From the NCBI GenBank assembly GCA_037577475.1, contig CM075197.1:24914650-24978649 (forward strand): a stretch of 64,000 nucleotides of DNA. The letters are read 5' to 3'. Source of the stretch: Chaunax sp. Z400. Lineage: Eukaryota; Chordata; Actinopteri; Lophiiformes; Chaunacidae. How positions within the stretch are numbered: the first letter of the stretch is position 1; every line of letters begins with the position of its first letter. A program made the position numbers and the translations under genes. This document shows, one piece after another, positions 1-13,886 of this stretch. Below the pieces are notes generated by a model that worked only from the letters and a program-made list of their open reading frames with translations, made no database searches and had not been told where the DNA came from.

Positions 1-1891
1 TCTGCAGACCAACCTTAAAGTCTGCTTTGTGCCCTCATACGGAGTGCAACCTGTAGACCAGAGGGAGATTCAGCATTTTGCTTGTTAGACCTGTGTTCTG
101 ATAAAACATACAAGGTGGCTTAAGAGCTTCCTTTAGCGACTGTCAGAGGCTGAAAGCAGGCTGTTAGTGCAGTTCCCCACGGAGATAACGGGACAAATTG
201 AGGGACACTCCCCGATGGGTTCTGAGCAAAGGAAGTGAAAAGTGGATCAGCGCTTCTTATCAATTCAGGATTTCAGTTCGGCGCAGCTTCCCGCAGGTCT
301 GCATTAAAAAGAAAAAGAACTTTGAGAGAGGAGCGCTTTCCTCATGCATTGTGAAAAGGCTTCCTGGTACCTCCTCCTCTCCTCGCCGGCTCTCTCGCCT
401 GGGCTGAAAGGCCTCATCGAGCTCTCTGTCTTCAGGCAGTTACAGCACAGTGTGAGTCTGACACAGAGGAGGCAAATACCACCACCTGACTTCTTCTTTA
501 TTAATGAAGCTCCACCCAGGAGGCTGAAGGTGGCGCTGGCAAGGTGTTCTCAAGGAGACGTTTTTACATACATTATTCACACTCGCTGTAATATTAATTA
601 TTTTCCCTGTTTTCCAGGAACACCTGTTATTTAGAGACCATATGAGATGATTTACTTGAAATGACTGCATATTTTCATTGCATTGGCTGTAACATTCAAA
701 TCAAACAAAATGTTTTTAATCATTGGAAATTTGCAATACTTCCATGAATTTTGTATATTTGTTTTCGGAATTGCTCAAAAGTGAAATGACGAAATTTACA
801 GGAATGATTTTTTTTTCTAAAAGGAAAATAAAAATGTACACAAATAGATAAACTCTAACGTGATTTAGCCCAAAGTGCTTTTATACAATCCAGATTAAAA
901 TGGACTGTCAGGAAGTTTTACAGTGTTTTTAAAATAAAAAAAAAAAATACAGAATAAAGAGATAAATCCAATTTTAAAGCTCTACAACAGAGTCTTGTTG
1001 GTGTCCTCTTGCCTAAAGGCTCAAATGATAAATTTACCATTTTTTTCCTCTGAATTGAATAATGTCTTATGTGTTAATTGAAGGACACGCTGTCTGTGAA
1101 CACCTCATATTTGGCAACCTTTGAAACCCCTCGTTTCCTTTCTGGTACAATCAGATAATTGATGTTAGTTATGAGCAAAAGAAGAGATAAAATGATTAAT
1201 GAAATAAATAAATACATTTTTAAATAAGTTTTTTTGGAGTGACAATCAGACAATGACACATAAAGAAAGACATAAAAGAAAGAATAATAAGTGGACATTC
1301 TTTGTGGCTTGGACTCATGAGACTGTCTGAAAGAATAATTTTTCCAGTGACGTTATCGGCTTTTTTTGATTTATTATGAATGAGAAGCCGCCATGCGACA
1401 AAACCAAGTTTCCTACAGCGTTTCAGTCTTCAGTTTCAAGCCTCGGACACTTGTTGCGTCCACACAGGACACTAAACATTCGCACAGCGAGCTCGTCCCA
1501 CTCGGCGGCAGCACGCACCCTCTGAATACGTAATGTAAGCAGGCAGTCACAGTTGTGCTGCATACATGCACTGCAGGAAGCTCATTAATCATTCTTACTC
1601 CCAATGAAGATCAGCATTTATCACGCCGAGGTGCCAGCCTGCCCACATGCATGAGGCAACAATATATATGTCAATATTAGCCGGTGGCTGTCAGCTTATT
1701 TATTAATTTATTTATTGCTCTTATTGCCCCTGAGGGAATGCAGTCCATTATTTGCTACAGGCGGCCATTTTTCTTGCTTTGCTTGAGCTTCGCGGCGGCG
1801 GCATAATGAATGTTAGTGTGAGAGGAATCCCTCTGGCACACCTGCTGCTTATGATAAAGGCTCACTGGAGGGCAGATATGTAGAGTGTTAA

Positions 1892-1904
1892 CCCCCCCCC
1901 CCCC

Positions 1905-1957
<53 letters not shown>
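1892..1957. repeat. C14 run followed by (CA)n microsatellite
   Basis: A run of 14 C (1892-1905) followed by about 25 CA dinucleotides (1908-1957). Length polymorphism is likely. Confidence 0.97.
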
Positions 1958-1960
<3 letters not shown>

Positions 1961-3132
1961 TGATAAATGCTGCACCAGACAATTCATGACATCAGAAACA
2001 TCACTAATATCTGGGTTATATAACGTTGAACTGTTGCTGCTGTAGATGGTGATAGGACTAATGACTTGCCTGTACAGTCACCAGTTATAATGTGATTAAT
2101 ATACATTTGATTTCTCGTCTCATAAAATCTCATCCCGTTACCACACTGTGCTTCTTATGGCATGTTATAATTTCCCCCTTTCAGTAGATTTATTTCTTTA
2201 CCTTTACAATTCAGATGAGATGAGACTTTATTGATCCCCAGGGAGTAAAAGTCAAGGTGTTAAAGCAGAATAATGACAGGCAATTAAGCGTAGATGTAGA
2301 AAATAAAAGGTCATAATAATAGTAAGCAATTCAATGGTGTGATTTGTAGCAGCAAGCCAGCAAAATGCAGTAAAGAATCAGATAATACATTATTATCATT
2401 GTTTTGAATCTTATTTTCAATCATTATTCATGGGTCACTTAATTAACTGACTGAGAACTGAAAAGTAGCCACCAAATATTCACATAAAACAGTCATTATT
2501 TTTATGATTTAATAAATAAAAGGTTTCTGGATCCACCTCCTGAGACATGAGGATCTGAGGTTTCCTTTGTTTTATTTCACTGTCAGCTGAATAAATGAGG
2601 TTTTAACTGTTGGCTGGACAAAACAAGCAATCTGAAGATATTTATAAGAATATTTTTCACTTTTTTTACGCCCCCATCATCAAAATAACAGGAGAATATA
2701 GTTTCCAGAGCATCTCGCTAACTATACATACTAGCTTCACCAAACTTAACACATAAATGAATCATAATTTTTGCCTTTTGATACTTTGAACTTTCTACAA
2801 ATTCTACTTTTTTTATTGTTTCCATGGAAACGTGATTTTTAAGGTGAGTCTTAATGGTGATCATCTTGTCCGGAACATATTTAGAAAATTGTACATTGTA
2901 TCTTCCAACAAAATTCACACAAAAATTATGATAAGTTGTGCTTTTTAATATTGAGATTTTTCTATACATTTTATTTTTCAAGTTTTCCATGGAAAAATCA
3001 TTTTTTGATGACTCTGAAGGTTGGTAACTTCTCCATAGCATACATCCAAAACAATGCATCATATACTGATGCATTTGTTGTACAGTGTGTATCATCTTCA
3101 GATGACAAATTAATCAATGTTGTCTTAAAAAA

Positions 3133-3228
3133 GGGACGGCCGTGGCTCAGGAGGTGGAGCCGGTCGTCCATGGGAAGTCGGTGTTTTGATGTCGAAGTGC
3201 CCGTGAGCAAGATACTGAACCCCAGTTT
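3133..3228 (+). mobile_element. tRNA-derived SINE fragment
   Basis: The head GGGACGGCCGTGGCTCAGGA resembles an RNA polymerase III box A region. The body GTCGAAGTGCCCGTGAGCAA, GATACTGAACCCC matches a SINE type common in teleosts (from memory). The middle, with the box B region, is missing, so the copy is dead. Family name not assigned. Confidence 0.7.
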
Positions 3229-5162
3229 GCATTTTTTTTGTTAACATTGTGAGAGAGGGCATCTTTCAACATTGTCCCTACTTCTGCAAAAACTCCTGAA
3301 ATGATTTCCTTGAAACTTTGCAGAGGGCTGGATCATGGTCCCAGCAGGCTAAACAGACATGCATAGGATTGTTCAGCCTTGGCTGAGGTACTGTATGTGC
3401 TCTACATAGTGCTAGTCTATTTTGATAATGAAAATAATCTCCAGATGCAGCACAGGCTGTAATTATAGTCTTAGTTAGCATGAAGTATATAAACCCAAAC
3501 AATCGGTCTAAACTAGGTTGAGGCGGAAATATCAGCTCATCCATACTTAATGGAGTCATGTGGGATGAAAAACCCTCTTAGCTCATTAAATCTCCAGACC
3601 TTGCATTCATATTTCACACACTGTCACTTTAGCGTGTTGTTTACAGTTTACCCTTCCAATGCAGGTCAATGTACAGCATCACCATCTCTACGTAAAGTGT
3701 CTGCAGGGACGCCTACAAGTAACAAATGCAAAGGCTTCAACTTTTTAGGAGTTTGTGACCTAAAAAAATGTTTTCTCTGGTCAGAAAGATTTTAGTCGTA
3801 TTTCACAGTTTGTCTGCAGGCTGTTCCCGTTAGTTGGTGTATAATGTAAAACCCAGCTCAGGAGCAGGACAGTTTGGATGCTAATGTAGATGGAAAAAGA
3901 TGATTTTGTGGAACAGATGGACCTGTACATGAACAGATGGACTTGCTCTCCACCTCTGAGTGTCCGCGTGTCTTTTTGGGAGAGAAGCTTTATGACTTCC
4001 TGGTGCTGCATGAACTCAGCCATTGATTCAAGTTAAGTCATCAGGAAAAAAAAAGCACAATCAATACCGCTGAGGTAATCAGAGAGATCTATTCAAATAC
4101 TCTGTCTGTCCTTGATTTGAGCGAGGCAGTGTTGGCTGCTTCATTTAGTGAGAGTGATGTATGAAGGTGAAAGATTCTCTTTCTTCTTTTTTTTTTGTTT
4201 CTGGTGGTGAAACCTGTGTTTCTGTCTTTGGAAAGGCCAGCAGCCTCAGATTGAACACCTGACATTTGTCAGCATTCTTCTGCATGCGACATAGAAGCCT
4301 ACTTATCCTGTTGTTGACATTTTCTGGGGCTGACAGGATTTTTATTTTTAAAAATCTTTTCATAAAAATAGGGAGTTGTGAGAGTTGTCCTTTTCTGTCC
4401 AAGCGCTAATAATGTCATGGGAGAGGCTCGGATTTACTGATGTATTTTGGGATGTAAGTACATGACGGATCTGCTCTAAAGCCCAAACCCTTGTTCCAGG
4501 GTGAGGCTGTGAAGGTACAAGGCAGAACTTAGACATCATAATCAATGTGGTTCAAACTGTTTCAACTTGTATTTCAGCCATTTCTGTCTCAGCAGAAGTA
4601 AAAAAAAAATTAAAAAAATTTAAAATCCCTCAGGTGAGATTTTAAAGTGATGCAAACAGACGTTTACGTAGCTGATTCATATTTCAGTGGCTAATTATTT
4701 TCTGGATCTCCTTCAATATGCTTTTCCTGACCTGAGTGGAGTTCAGCCTGGTTTCAGACCTTCATATCACACAGTTCAGATGTCACAATGTTGTACAATA
4801 TGAATACTATAAAAAAAAATTCTGGTCATCTTTCAACAACTGTGGTTTCAGTTTAATCTTACTGTTAAAAACATGTTTTGTCTCAAGTCACTATAGACTG
4901 TTTCTATATTAAACCCTGTCTTTCATTAAGTAAAGTGTTCTGTTTTTGTTTTTTTACTATGTAAAGCTAACCACAAACAGATATTTCCCTCCAACTCTTT
5001 TACAGTCATTTAAATATCTTCTTAAAACTTTCTTTTTTTCTTTTTTCTTTTTTTTTACTTAAGGTTCCATAAACATCTAATAACATTTAATGGTTTTTAT
5101 CTGCCTCCTCATGCCATGTTCCAGTTTTTACTATTTCGTTTAAATCTACTGTTTGTTTGTTG

Positions 5163-5225
5163 TTGTTTTTTCTAAAGCACTTTGTAATCTTATTAAGAAA
5201 AGTGCTACACAAATAAAGTGTATTG
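5163..5225 (+). repeat. Possible 3' end of a retroposon
   Basis: CTAAAGCACTTTGTAATCTT and AAGTGCTACACAAATAAAGT resemble the 3' tail of common fish retroposons (AAAGTGCTATATAAATAAA type). The match is short and based on memory. Confidence 0.35.
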
Positions 5226-6957
5226 GTATTTTATTATTGCTAAAATGCTGTGCTTCATTTGGAAAAAGGTTGCCTCTGAACATTTTTTATCCCAACATCA
5301 CTGGGAATATAATTATGTTCTATATAAACATCACTTTTAGGAGACAGGGCTGATTTATGAGACCATTTTTCTGATTATTTAGAGAACTAGTCGGCTTTGT
5401 ATAACCACTATTCTTCACTAAGAGCAACACAATGGCTGTGTCACATGACGACATATCATTTATTGTGGATCAAGTGACACTGGAGGCGCCGTACTGACTG
5501 AAAAAAGGTGTGGTATTCAGCCTCCAGTCCTCATGACGGGTGATGATGGGTGCCATTATGTGTTGTTCTGTATGATGGCCATTTATTCTCAGAAGAGTGT
5601 CAACAGTAGAGAGAATCAGGCTGCCATCGCCTCAGCAGACAGAAGTGGGGGTTTTTCTCTCAAAAGAAGATCAATTTTAATCTTCTCATTAGATGCCTTT
5701 TTCTCAGGCTCCTGCACACAAATACGTTTTAACAACGACACACAAGATGACTGATAATCTATTCATTTGGCTGTTTTTTTTAGGTAATTTGAGGCTCTTA
5801 CTGCTAATACACTCAGTACATCTCAGTGGCTGCATACATGCATACAAACACGTGTAAACACACAGCATATTGAGACTGATGGGAATAATTCAATGTGATG
5901 TCACATCAGTTTGTCCCTCCACCCACTCTCTCCGTCCCGAAATATGAATATGACAAACTGAGGGAAATGTCTTTTTATATGTTTGCCATATCTGTTCCCA
6001 GCATTACATCTGTTTTCCATCTCTTCATCCAATTTCATGCAGCGGAATGAGACAATGCAGACATTATCAGATTTTTTTTTCACCGCTTCGAGAGCCGAGT
6101 CTTCCTTTTGTGAGAACTCTGGAGTGAAGGATCATAATGGAGGGAGACGGCGCGCAGTTTTGACATATTGGAAATGCAAGATCAGCTGTATTCATTTCTA
6201 CAGATGGCTCCCCAATTACATTTAGCTGTTCATGTCACTTGTCATGTCACTGCTGCTATCCAATATTATCTCAACGGCGGAGGGGACCCAGTGTCGTATT
6301 GTTATTTAGAGTCACTACAATGTAAATCTTATGCTCCTCTTGTGTTCCCCAGAGAACATGGGCTCGTTTGTGCTTCACGGATCTCAAATGTTTTTGAGTG
6401 CAGGTATCACCAACCTCATAGACGGAGACTTCTGAGTGTCCTTCTTCTTTCATCTTCTATATGAATATCACACAGTTCACAGTTCTGGTGACAGTGAAAG
6501 CAGGATATGACTCCGGGGCTTACGCAGCAGACTTGCCTTCAAATGAAACTCCACCAAAACATTTTTTTCTTTTGATTACAAATCTGTCAACCATGTTAAA
6601 ACTGGAGCACTGGAGAGAGTTTAGTTTGCTAAACTTAGTCAGCTTGAAGGTCTCTGTATTCTCCATCAGAGGTCCGGATTTGTCACATGCTGACATTTTG
6701 TCTCCCCCCCAATGCGACCTCTGACACCCCTTAAGAGAAAGACACGACATATTTTATTTATGGGATTTACGTAATTTATATGTGCTCTCGTTTCATTTCA
6801 GCAGAGCATGAGCGTCTTTTATGCGTTTCGCTGTCCTGATCAATGACTCGACTCTCCTCTGATCTGGTCTGGTGTTCCTACCGAGGGCGTAGCTTAGCCA
6901 CGCTTCCCACACAGGCACACAGAGCGAAGTAGAGAGTGACAGTAACCCGAGTTGAGG

Positions 6958-7293
6958 ATGAAGTCGTTACATGCAATAAAAAACTTCCCAAAACCAAAGA
7001 CGGACAAATGTCGACCCCGAAGTGCAAACCAGGCCAAAATATCTGCGATTTTTGAATGCGTGGCTATGACACCTGCCGCCACCCAACCTGCCGCTACCTA
7101 ACATTAACCTGGTACCAGTGGCGAGGATGCTAACAGCTCCTCCGCTGCTGAGGGGAGGGAAGCTAGCCCTGCCCCAGACACTGACAAAGCTGCACCCAGC
7201 GACAAGCACAGGAAGACAGGCTTTGACCCATCTTGGCTGTCAGGGAGGAAATACTCTTCCTGGCTCTACAGATATGGGTCAGGTTTGGTGTAA
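6958..7293 (+). pseudogene. Decayed hAT-type transposase-related N-terminal fragment
   Basis: After an ATG at 6958 the first frame opens MKSLHAIKNFPKPKTD. A second open stretch from 7138 encodes SDKHRKTGFDPSWLSGRKYS followed by SWLYRYG, then a stop at 7291. KxGFxxxWLxxxxWL ahead of a zinc-finger cysteine is typical of hAT-derived and TTF-type zinc finger proteins; here the cysteine codon is lost from that frame. No exon structure or further domain is visible. This may be a truncated insertion. Confidence 0.35.
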
Positions 7294-7749
7294 AAGTAAA
7301 TAAAAATGCACAGTTAATTACACCATACATCTTGAAGCACACAGAATGATATATATTTATATACACTTTGGACAAGTTTAGGTACAAAACTTTTGTGGTC
7401 TATGACTTGTTCGCTTTCACATGGGACATAAATTCTAGTCTCCGGGATGAAAGTTGTGTGCAGGACTTCTTCACTTCATAAAATATATGGTGCAGTTACT
7501 CTGATTTTCTCATTTTGAGTTTCAATTGGAAGTGCATTCGAGCTCGCTGCATCATCCAGATGCACCGGGGTCTGGATGAGATGCCGAGGGATGTGTTCAA
7601 TGCCGTGGGAAATGAGACCAGGCTCGCTTGTGTGCCATTTAAATGGCTTTGGGAAACCCCCACGACCTTTCTAGCGTCACATTAGGGGGAGCCTCTGTTC
7701 GGCCATTTGTGTCACTTTCAGAAAATGACATTTTCACCCACTTCATGGT

Positions 7750-7895
7750 GTGACTGGCCAGTGGCTCTGCTGCACAGCATACATGAGATGCTACTCCAGC
7801 ATTAGAGCAGGCTGCTGAGTTCAGTACATGGAGTTATTCTCCCCCATTTTCAGGGAAACTAAGCCAGAATTGCTCATTCAGCGGGACTCACTAGA
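7750..7895 (+). repeat. Diverged duplicate of 9382-9525 (copy 1)
   Basis: Shares with 9382-9525 the blocks TCTGCTGC(A/T)CAGCA, ATGAGATGCT(A/G)CTCCAGCAT, GCTGCTG, TCAGTACAT and GGGACTCA, in the same order and at similar spacing. By eye about 65 to 70 percent identical. Confidence 0.55.
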
Positions 7896-8701
7896 GGAGG
7901 AGGAGGAAGAGTTACCTGTCAGCAAAGACTTTTTTTTAATGTTGGCCTACCGTTTTTTTTTTTCTTCTCAACAGCCCATTTCATGACCAATGATGCAACA
8001 TTCATACCCCATCATGCAGTGATTGGAGATCAGTGTGAAGGTGAGGAAGTAATCAGCAACTTCTCTCTCTACTGTATGACAAAGCACAACTCTATAGAAC
8101 CTCTTACACAACCTGTTAAAGGTGGAATTGTTGTGCCTTCATTTCTTTCGTCTGGAACCAGGACAGAAAACCTTTAGAAAACCCAATATGTCAGCATGAG
8201 AGCACAGAAACCATTCCTGCATCACGAACCCTTTCTCCATCAATCAATATGTTACAGTCAGATATTTCCCTCAAAACGAAGCTAAAGAGAGTTTTTCTGT
8301 GAAGTCTTGTGAAACAACTTCAAGTTTCTTCCTAATGGGGCAGCCCATCTCTTGGAAATGTTGTTTTTGTAAGTGACTGTGAGTTTAATTACGGTACTAG
8401 TTGTCTGAGTTGTTCGTCTTCAGGAGTAAGAGATTTGCAGGCAGGTCATGCGCTCTCACTGCAGCTACTCACTGTTTTCCACCGTGTTGTACAAAAAGTA
8501 TGGGGCTGGTGTATATTTGAGGAGGTCATTTACAGGGTCGTGTATCTTGGGCTCCGGCTGTGCTGCTGTGGCAAAAACCTTTAGTTTGTATTCACAAAAT
8601 AAAGTCAAAGTTGTGATCATCTTTTGTGGGGCGAGGAGTCCTGGAATATATTGTTTTCAGGTCTTCATATGGTTCCAACCTCCTCTTTTGCACCCGTGTG
8701 C

Positions 8702-8771
8702 AATTTTGGTTACAAGGGTAAATATAAACCAGTCTGGAGCCTGGTTTATATTTACAGTTGTAACCAAAATT
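8702..8771. repeat. 31-bp inverted repeat with 8-base loop
   Basis: The left arm (8702-8732) begins AATTTTGGTTACAAGGG. The right arm (8741-8771) is its complement with two mismatches. The right arm runs into CCAAAATTATTCAACCCCC, which resembles the end of a fish DNA transposon, so this may be a joined pair of transposon ends. Confidence 0.85.
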
Positions 8772-9381
8772 ATTCAACCCCCATTGTCTGTTAGGGTTAT
8801 TGGCCAAATATACTATTTATCAGCTGTTTGCAATAATCAAACCAAACTTCTTTGTTTTGGTCATTCTAAACTGATAAATAGTGCATTTTGCTGCAATAAG
8901 CCTAATGTACAACCTAATTTTGCTTCCAACTGTGTGTTCATTCACATACGGATTAAATATTTGTTGCATGCAAATAAATGGTGTTGGCGTGCATTATGTT
9001 GATCATGTTTGTGCTAATGTTAATGTGGTAATCAGAGTTTCACACAGGCATTAAATATGTTGCGTAATCTTTCGCTGTTTTTACCCTCCTCTTCCTTTTT
9101 CTATGACTGAAACAAAAAGACCAAAAAGCACCAGATGAGTAAAGAAGAAAACTGGTTTTGTTTTCCTTTTTTCCAGTGGCTGTTTTGTTCTGTGCATTCC
9201 TTTCTTGACTGGCAATAAATAAAAGCCAAACATAAAACTGGTTGTATATACAGTATATACATTCCCCTTTTTGCCTTCCCTCTGTTGATTGCTGTCACAC
9301 TCATATGTAATCCTCCCAGTTGTAGCTCCAAAATGATTAGCAATCTCAGTGATCAGTGGTTATTTCATCTCTCTGTGTTAT

Positions 9382-9525
9382 TTCATGGACCGGTGGTTCT
9401 GCTGCTCAGCAGATATGAGATGCTGCTCCAGCATAGCTGCCAGCTGCTGTCAGGTCAGTACATTGCATTATTATTCCAGGGTTATTCCTTATTTTTAAGG
9501 AAAGCCTAACTCATGAGGGGGACTC
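9382..9525 (+). repeat. Diverged duplicate of 7750-7895 (copy 2)
   Basis: Second member of the pair, about 1.6 kb downstream in the same orientation. It may be an old local duplication or two insertions of one dispersed repeat. Confidence 0.55.
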
Positions 9526-12500
9526 AGAGGAAAAGGTATGGATGCACGTATGTAGGGGTACAATACCCAATAATAAAAGCCACTATTTCAAGATACCAGG
9601 AGATATTCCTTCATAGAGAGGCTTCTTATAGAAAAGCTTCACTCTTCATTCAATTGTTAGTGTGTGTGTGTGCATATATATCTCTGATCCACCATAAATA
9701 ACATTTTTAAAAAATCAAATTTTTCCAGATGGAATTTGTTTTGGACCTTTTTTGTCTCCTTTTGGAAACTTCACTGCAAGCATCAATGGATATTAAGGAA
9801 TAATGAGTCTTTGCTGCTGGTATCGATCATACCAGTTAAAGAAGCTACACCATGCTGCCCAATCTTATACATGAGTGGTGTTTGTCGAAAAGAGCTGATG
9901 TGAAGAAAATCGCCCCAACCAAGAGGGCAGTCCTTTCCTCTGAGTGTTATGACACTCCTTGAAATGTCAGAGGCTTTCTACCTTCTTCAAGAAGGCCTGT
10001 TGGAAAGCAGGACACAGATGACAATGACTATAATCTTGGCAGTGCATTAAGCCCATTTATCGCCGCCTGGCAGAGCCGACATCCTGTCCACATACCGATG
10101 AGAGAAAGACATGTCTTCCAGTCAGATGAGTTGGTTTCCTGTCTGTGATTAGGAGCTGCCACAGTTCCCCCACCCTTCGCCCATTACTCAGCCCTGGCAG
10201 AGACAGCCGAACTGTGACAAGTGAGACAGAGCCCCACCGACCATCAGCAAGAGGTAACTTATTAGAATAATGACTGGATGTGTGATGTGAGTGATGAGTT
10301 TGGGTCGACAGTTGGAAGTCCATGGCTATATCTGGGCGCCGTCTGTACAATGACATGACTGGCATGTCAAGAGAGACAGAGAGAACATGTCATTTTAATA
10401 TTAAAGGTTTTCCGCACCAGGGAGTACAAGATGTTTGACCCCAAATAACTTCTCTTTTATTTTTACGTCTTTCGGAGGCACTGCATGAACCCGAAGACCA
10501 TGAGGAGTACACATTATAATAAGGAGAGTAATGAGGTGGCACAGGACACAGAGTAGTTGTAAGATAAATACTTCTTAATGCACCTTTTCTGTTTTCAGCA
10601 GAGACATGCTGTCTGGTAAGCAGTGGAGCTTATTGAGTTTTTCTTCTGCAGAACAGAGAATAGACAAATGTTTAACGCCTCATTTCAAGTTTTTGAGCTA
10701 GAGGTGACTTTTGGCCATAAAGAATAGCGTAAATATTTGCTTTCTTACAGAGAGATGAGAAGATTAGTGAAGAAGCAGACCCACAAATGCCTCTAAGGTC
10801 TCCTGATTAACGTGTTTTGCCTCATTGGTTGTACCTGTACAACTTGGGAGTTATGAGTTGGAACTATTTATTGGTGAACAGCAGAAGCATCCTCAAGTCT
10901 TTTCATCAGGGTGATGCTGCCAAAACCAAATCACTACGCTCAACCACAACCTCTTGTCACTTTGGCTGAAGGGGGAAAAAAAGGACAGTCATATTTCCAA
11001 AGGCATCATTTTGTGGCACCATCGCGGCCTTTGCATATCAACCCATCCAGCGCCTTCAATGTATGACAACGAATTACTCTGCAACGCTCTCCTTAGATCT
11101 AGATCCTGATCCTGATCCTCGCATCCTCTTCTACCTGCTCTCTTTTGACCTGGACCTCCTACATCATAATGAGTCTGACATAAAACACATATTAGAAGGT
11201 GACAGGACTTTCACCACGAGGAATCTCCTATGCTGGTGCATCGGACTGGAAAACAGAGTGGAAGGCATTGTTCGCCATCAAAAAGCAGCGTTGAAATTGA
11301 TCCTTCCAGCAGAGGTGAAAGCCTTTGTGTCTCTACAACTACCCTCTTGTAAACTCCATTTAGGCAAAGAAAATTCTTCGACACACGAGCCACGCTGAAC
11401 ACAGTAACCCTGGTCAGAGTTCAACCACAGGGATTTAATTCGGCTCTTCACTCAAGAGGAGTGTTTGTCTTCTGGTTCCAGAGCAGTTTCTTGCTTTCTC
11501 TGTTTCCCTCCCTTCAATTTTATCTCTCTCTGTATCTTTTTTTTTTTCTCTTTTCCCTCCACTCGAAGGGCAAAAATACCACGCCGGCAGCAGTGACTAA
11601 AATGCTTTGTGTCTTATCGCTGCATGTGCTGTCATGTAAAATAAAATATTATGGACTGCCATGGTAGCTTACATTAGGGTGCAATGGTAAATACGTTCCA
11701 TAAAACTCCCACTACGTCACATAAATGGTGGAATTTGTTTAACGTGACATGACAAATGTTTGAGGTGTGAGGGCGTTTAAGTTATATTGGAAGCTAACTT
11801 GGCATGCAGATGGTGGAGTGTCATGCATAAAGGCATAATGATGAGTGAGGCAGATGAATGTGTGTGTGCTTCAGCCCCTCCTTTCCTTCCACTCAGTGCC
11901 AGCCCTGTCGCTAACGCAGCAGGCCACTGAATTATTTATCCCCATAGCAGTACAACCACTTCTCAGCAGCGGAGAAAGTGCACACCTTGCAACTCAAGAC
12001 CTTTTTCATAAACTTTAACGCCTCTCGTCTTCTCTCTGTAAGCCTCGGGGATGAAAGGCCTCTCTCTCTCTCCCGTTTTTCTCCTAAACTCCAAGCTCCC
12101 ATTTCTGCATCGGGTTCATCATAAAACAGCTGAAAAATTTTGCCATAATCGATATTTCTTTGTCTAACAGTAACGCCAGATCACAATAAACCACTCGTGC
12201 GAAAGCGGTGTAACCTTGAAACCTGGTGCCACTTCATGAGAACTAACATCTCGTTGGCTGATGTTAAACATTTCAATTTACTGTTCAGTGGTTTTCACTT
12301 TATGTCCCACCTGCCAGCAAAGCAAATGGAATGAGCAAAAGTGTCTTATTACCTGCTTATTCCGTAATGGAAAAATACAAGAGGGATGACAGTGGAATGT
12401 CATCCAGCGAAATATGAGTACAGATCTCAGAGACATTTGCTGTAGTGGTTTTGTGGATATGTATGTGTTTTATAATGGCGCATGAACAACACACCTGGCA

Positions 12501-13754
12501 GAAAGAAATAGCAAAGTCAGCATGCAGTACCTGATGAACCAGTCCTTCTGGATGCTGCTTCCAATCTCAAACAGGCTGTGATGTTACAAATGTACCCATC
12601 ATATGGTCTTTCTGTTTATCGATTGTAATAGAAAATGGTTTGCCTCCATCACTGAATCAGTGCAAATATTCAAAAAGATATTTGAACAAGGGCCAAAATG
12701 CTAGATATGGCTTTTTTTATTCATAAATAAAGTACGCATCAGGATATTTTTGAAGGCCTGGAGGTTGCATGGACAGAATGGTGTGTGCCAGTGGAGATGG
12801 GAGCATAAAATAGATAAAAGAGAGCATCCTGTTTTTGGAGCACAAGCTGCCGGTTATTTGGCATCGCGTCAGGAAGCCATTTGCAAAGCACTGATAACAA
12901 AATAGGGAAGTATGCAAGAAAGCAAGATGAATTGATTGTGAGAGTCCAACTGAAAGAGCTTTGTGACTACAAGAGATACAGCAATTAAGTCTTCACTCTC
13001 TCCATGAGCATATACATTTCTAATTCTTTGCATTATCCAGAACATGTTTAATAATCAGATTTGTGGGGGATGGAGCTATCAGCTGACCTCTCATCGCGAG
13101 AGGACTATACGCTAATGGCCATATCATTTCTTTCTCTTTCACTGTGGGAGGCGGTACACGGCGAACAGGCGAGGTCATGTCATGTTTGCAGCTCCACGCT
13201 CCCAGACATTCACACTCACGGCTGTGAATGCTAATGAGACGTGTTTTGTCGGTCAAAAGGCATTTTAATTGGCAGCACAGCGACGTGTGCTCTCACTCGC
13301 AGGTTGGCTGTCAGAGCTCTCGGCTTGGAACGGGGTGAACTAATGTGATGTTGGTAGCATCTCACTTTGACTTCTCTGACATTTTAGACAATATGAAATG
13401 CTCAGAACAGCAATGGCAAGAGCGGATATAACAAAGTAGTTATATCATGAATTAAAACTTCCTGTTATTTTTTTTATTGCAAAGCATGGAAAGTTGAAGC
13501 AGCATTATTTTGATAATATAGTGTAGATTTACGTAAATTTAACAGGCAGTTTCCTAACTGACACAGAGCAACATTAGCATGCATTGGAGTCATATATTTT
13601 GACTCCTGTCAAAATCTAATATTCACACACCTTTTAACTTTGTTTTGTTGTCGACCTGCTGCTGAGGGAAATATCTGTTTCTTAGCTTCTAAATGCTTCA
13701 ATGTGGTCACCGGCTTGTCTTAGTTACAGCCAGGAAACCTACACTGTGTTCTTA

Positions 13755-13886
13755 AGGCCCATTTATGCTCCTTCTGCATACTTGAATCGATACGTATATG
13801 GATACTTCCATACGTCCTATACGTCGACATCGATACAACCACAGGAGGGTACCCTTTTCACCCTTTTCTTCTTTGTTGAATTGTAG
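13755..13886. mobile_element. MITE copy A (same family as 38284), 5' part only
   Basis: Starts AGGCCCATTTATGCTCC after TTA. It shares the block CGACATCGATACAACCACAG and GAGGG with the copy at 38284. The 3' terminus is missing and a different repeat begins at about 13890. Confidence 0.65.

Noticed and set aside
2206..2260. GAGACTTTATTGATCCCCAG, reminiscent of a retroposon 3' end
   Set aside because: Only about 25 bp resemble it and no tail or flanking duplication is visible.
8448..9002. 184-codon open frame in intron 1
   Set aside because: Longest non-repetitive frame, but it has no recognisable domain, runs through an inverted repeat and a transposon-like end, and lacks gene structure.
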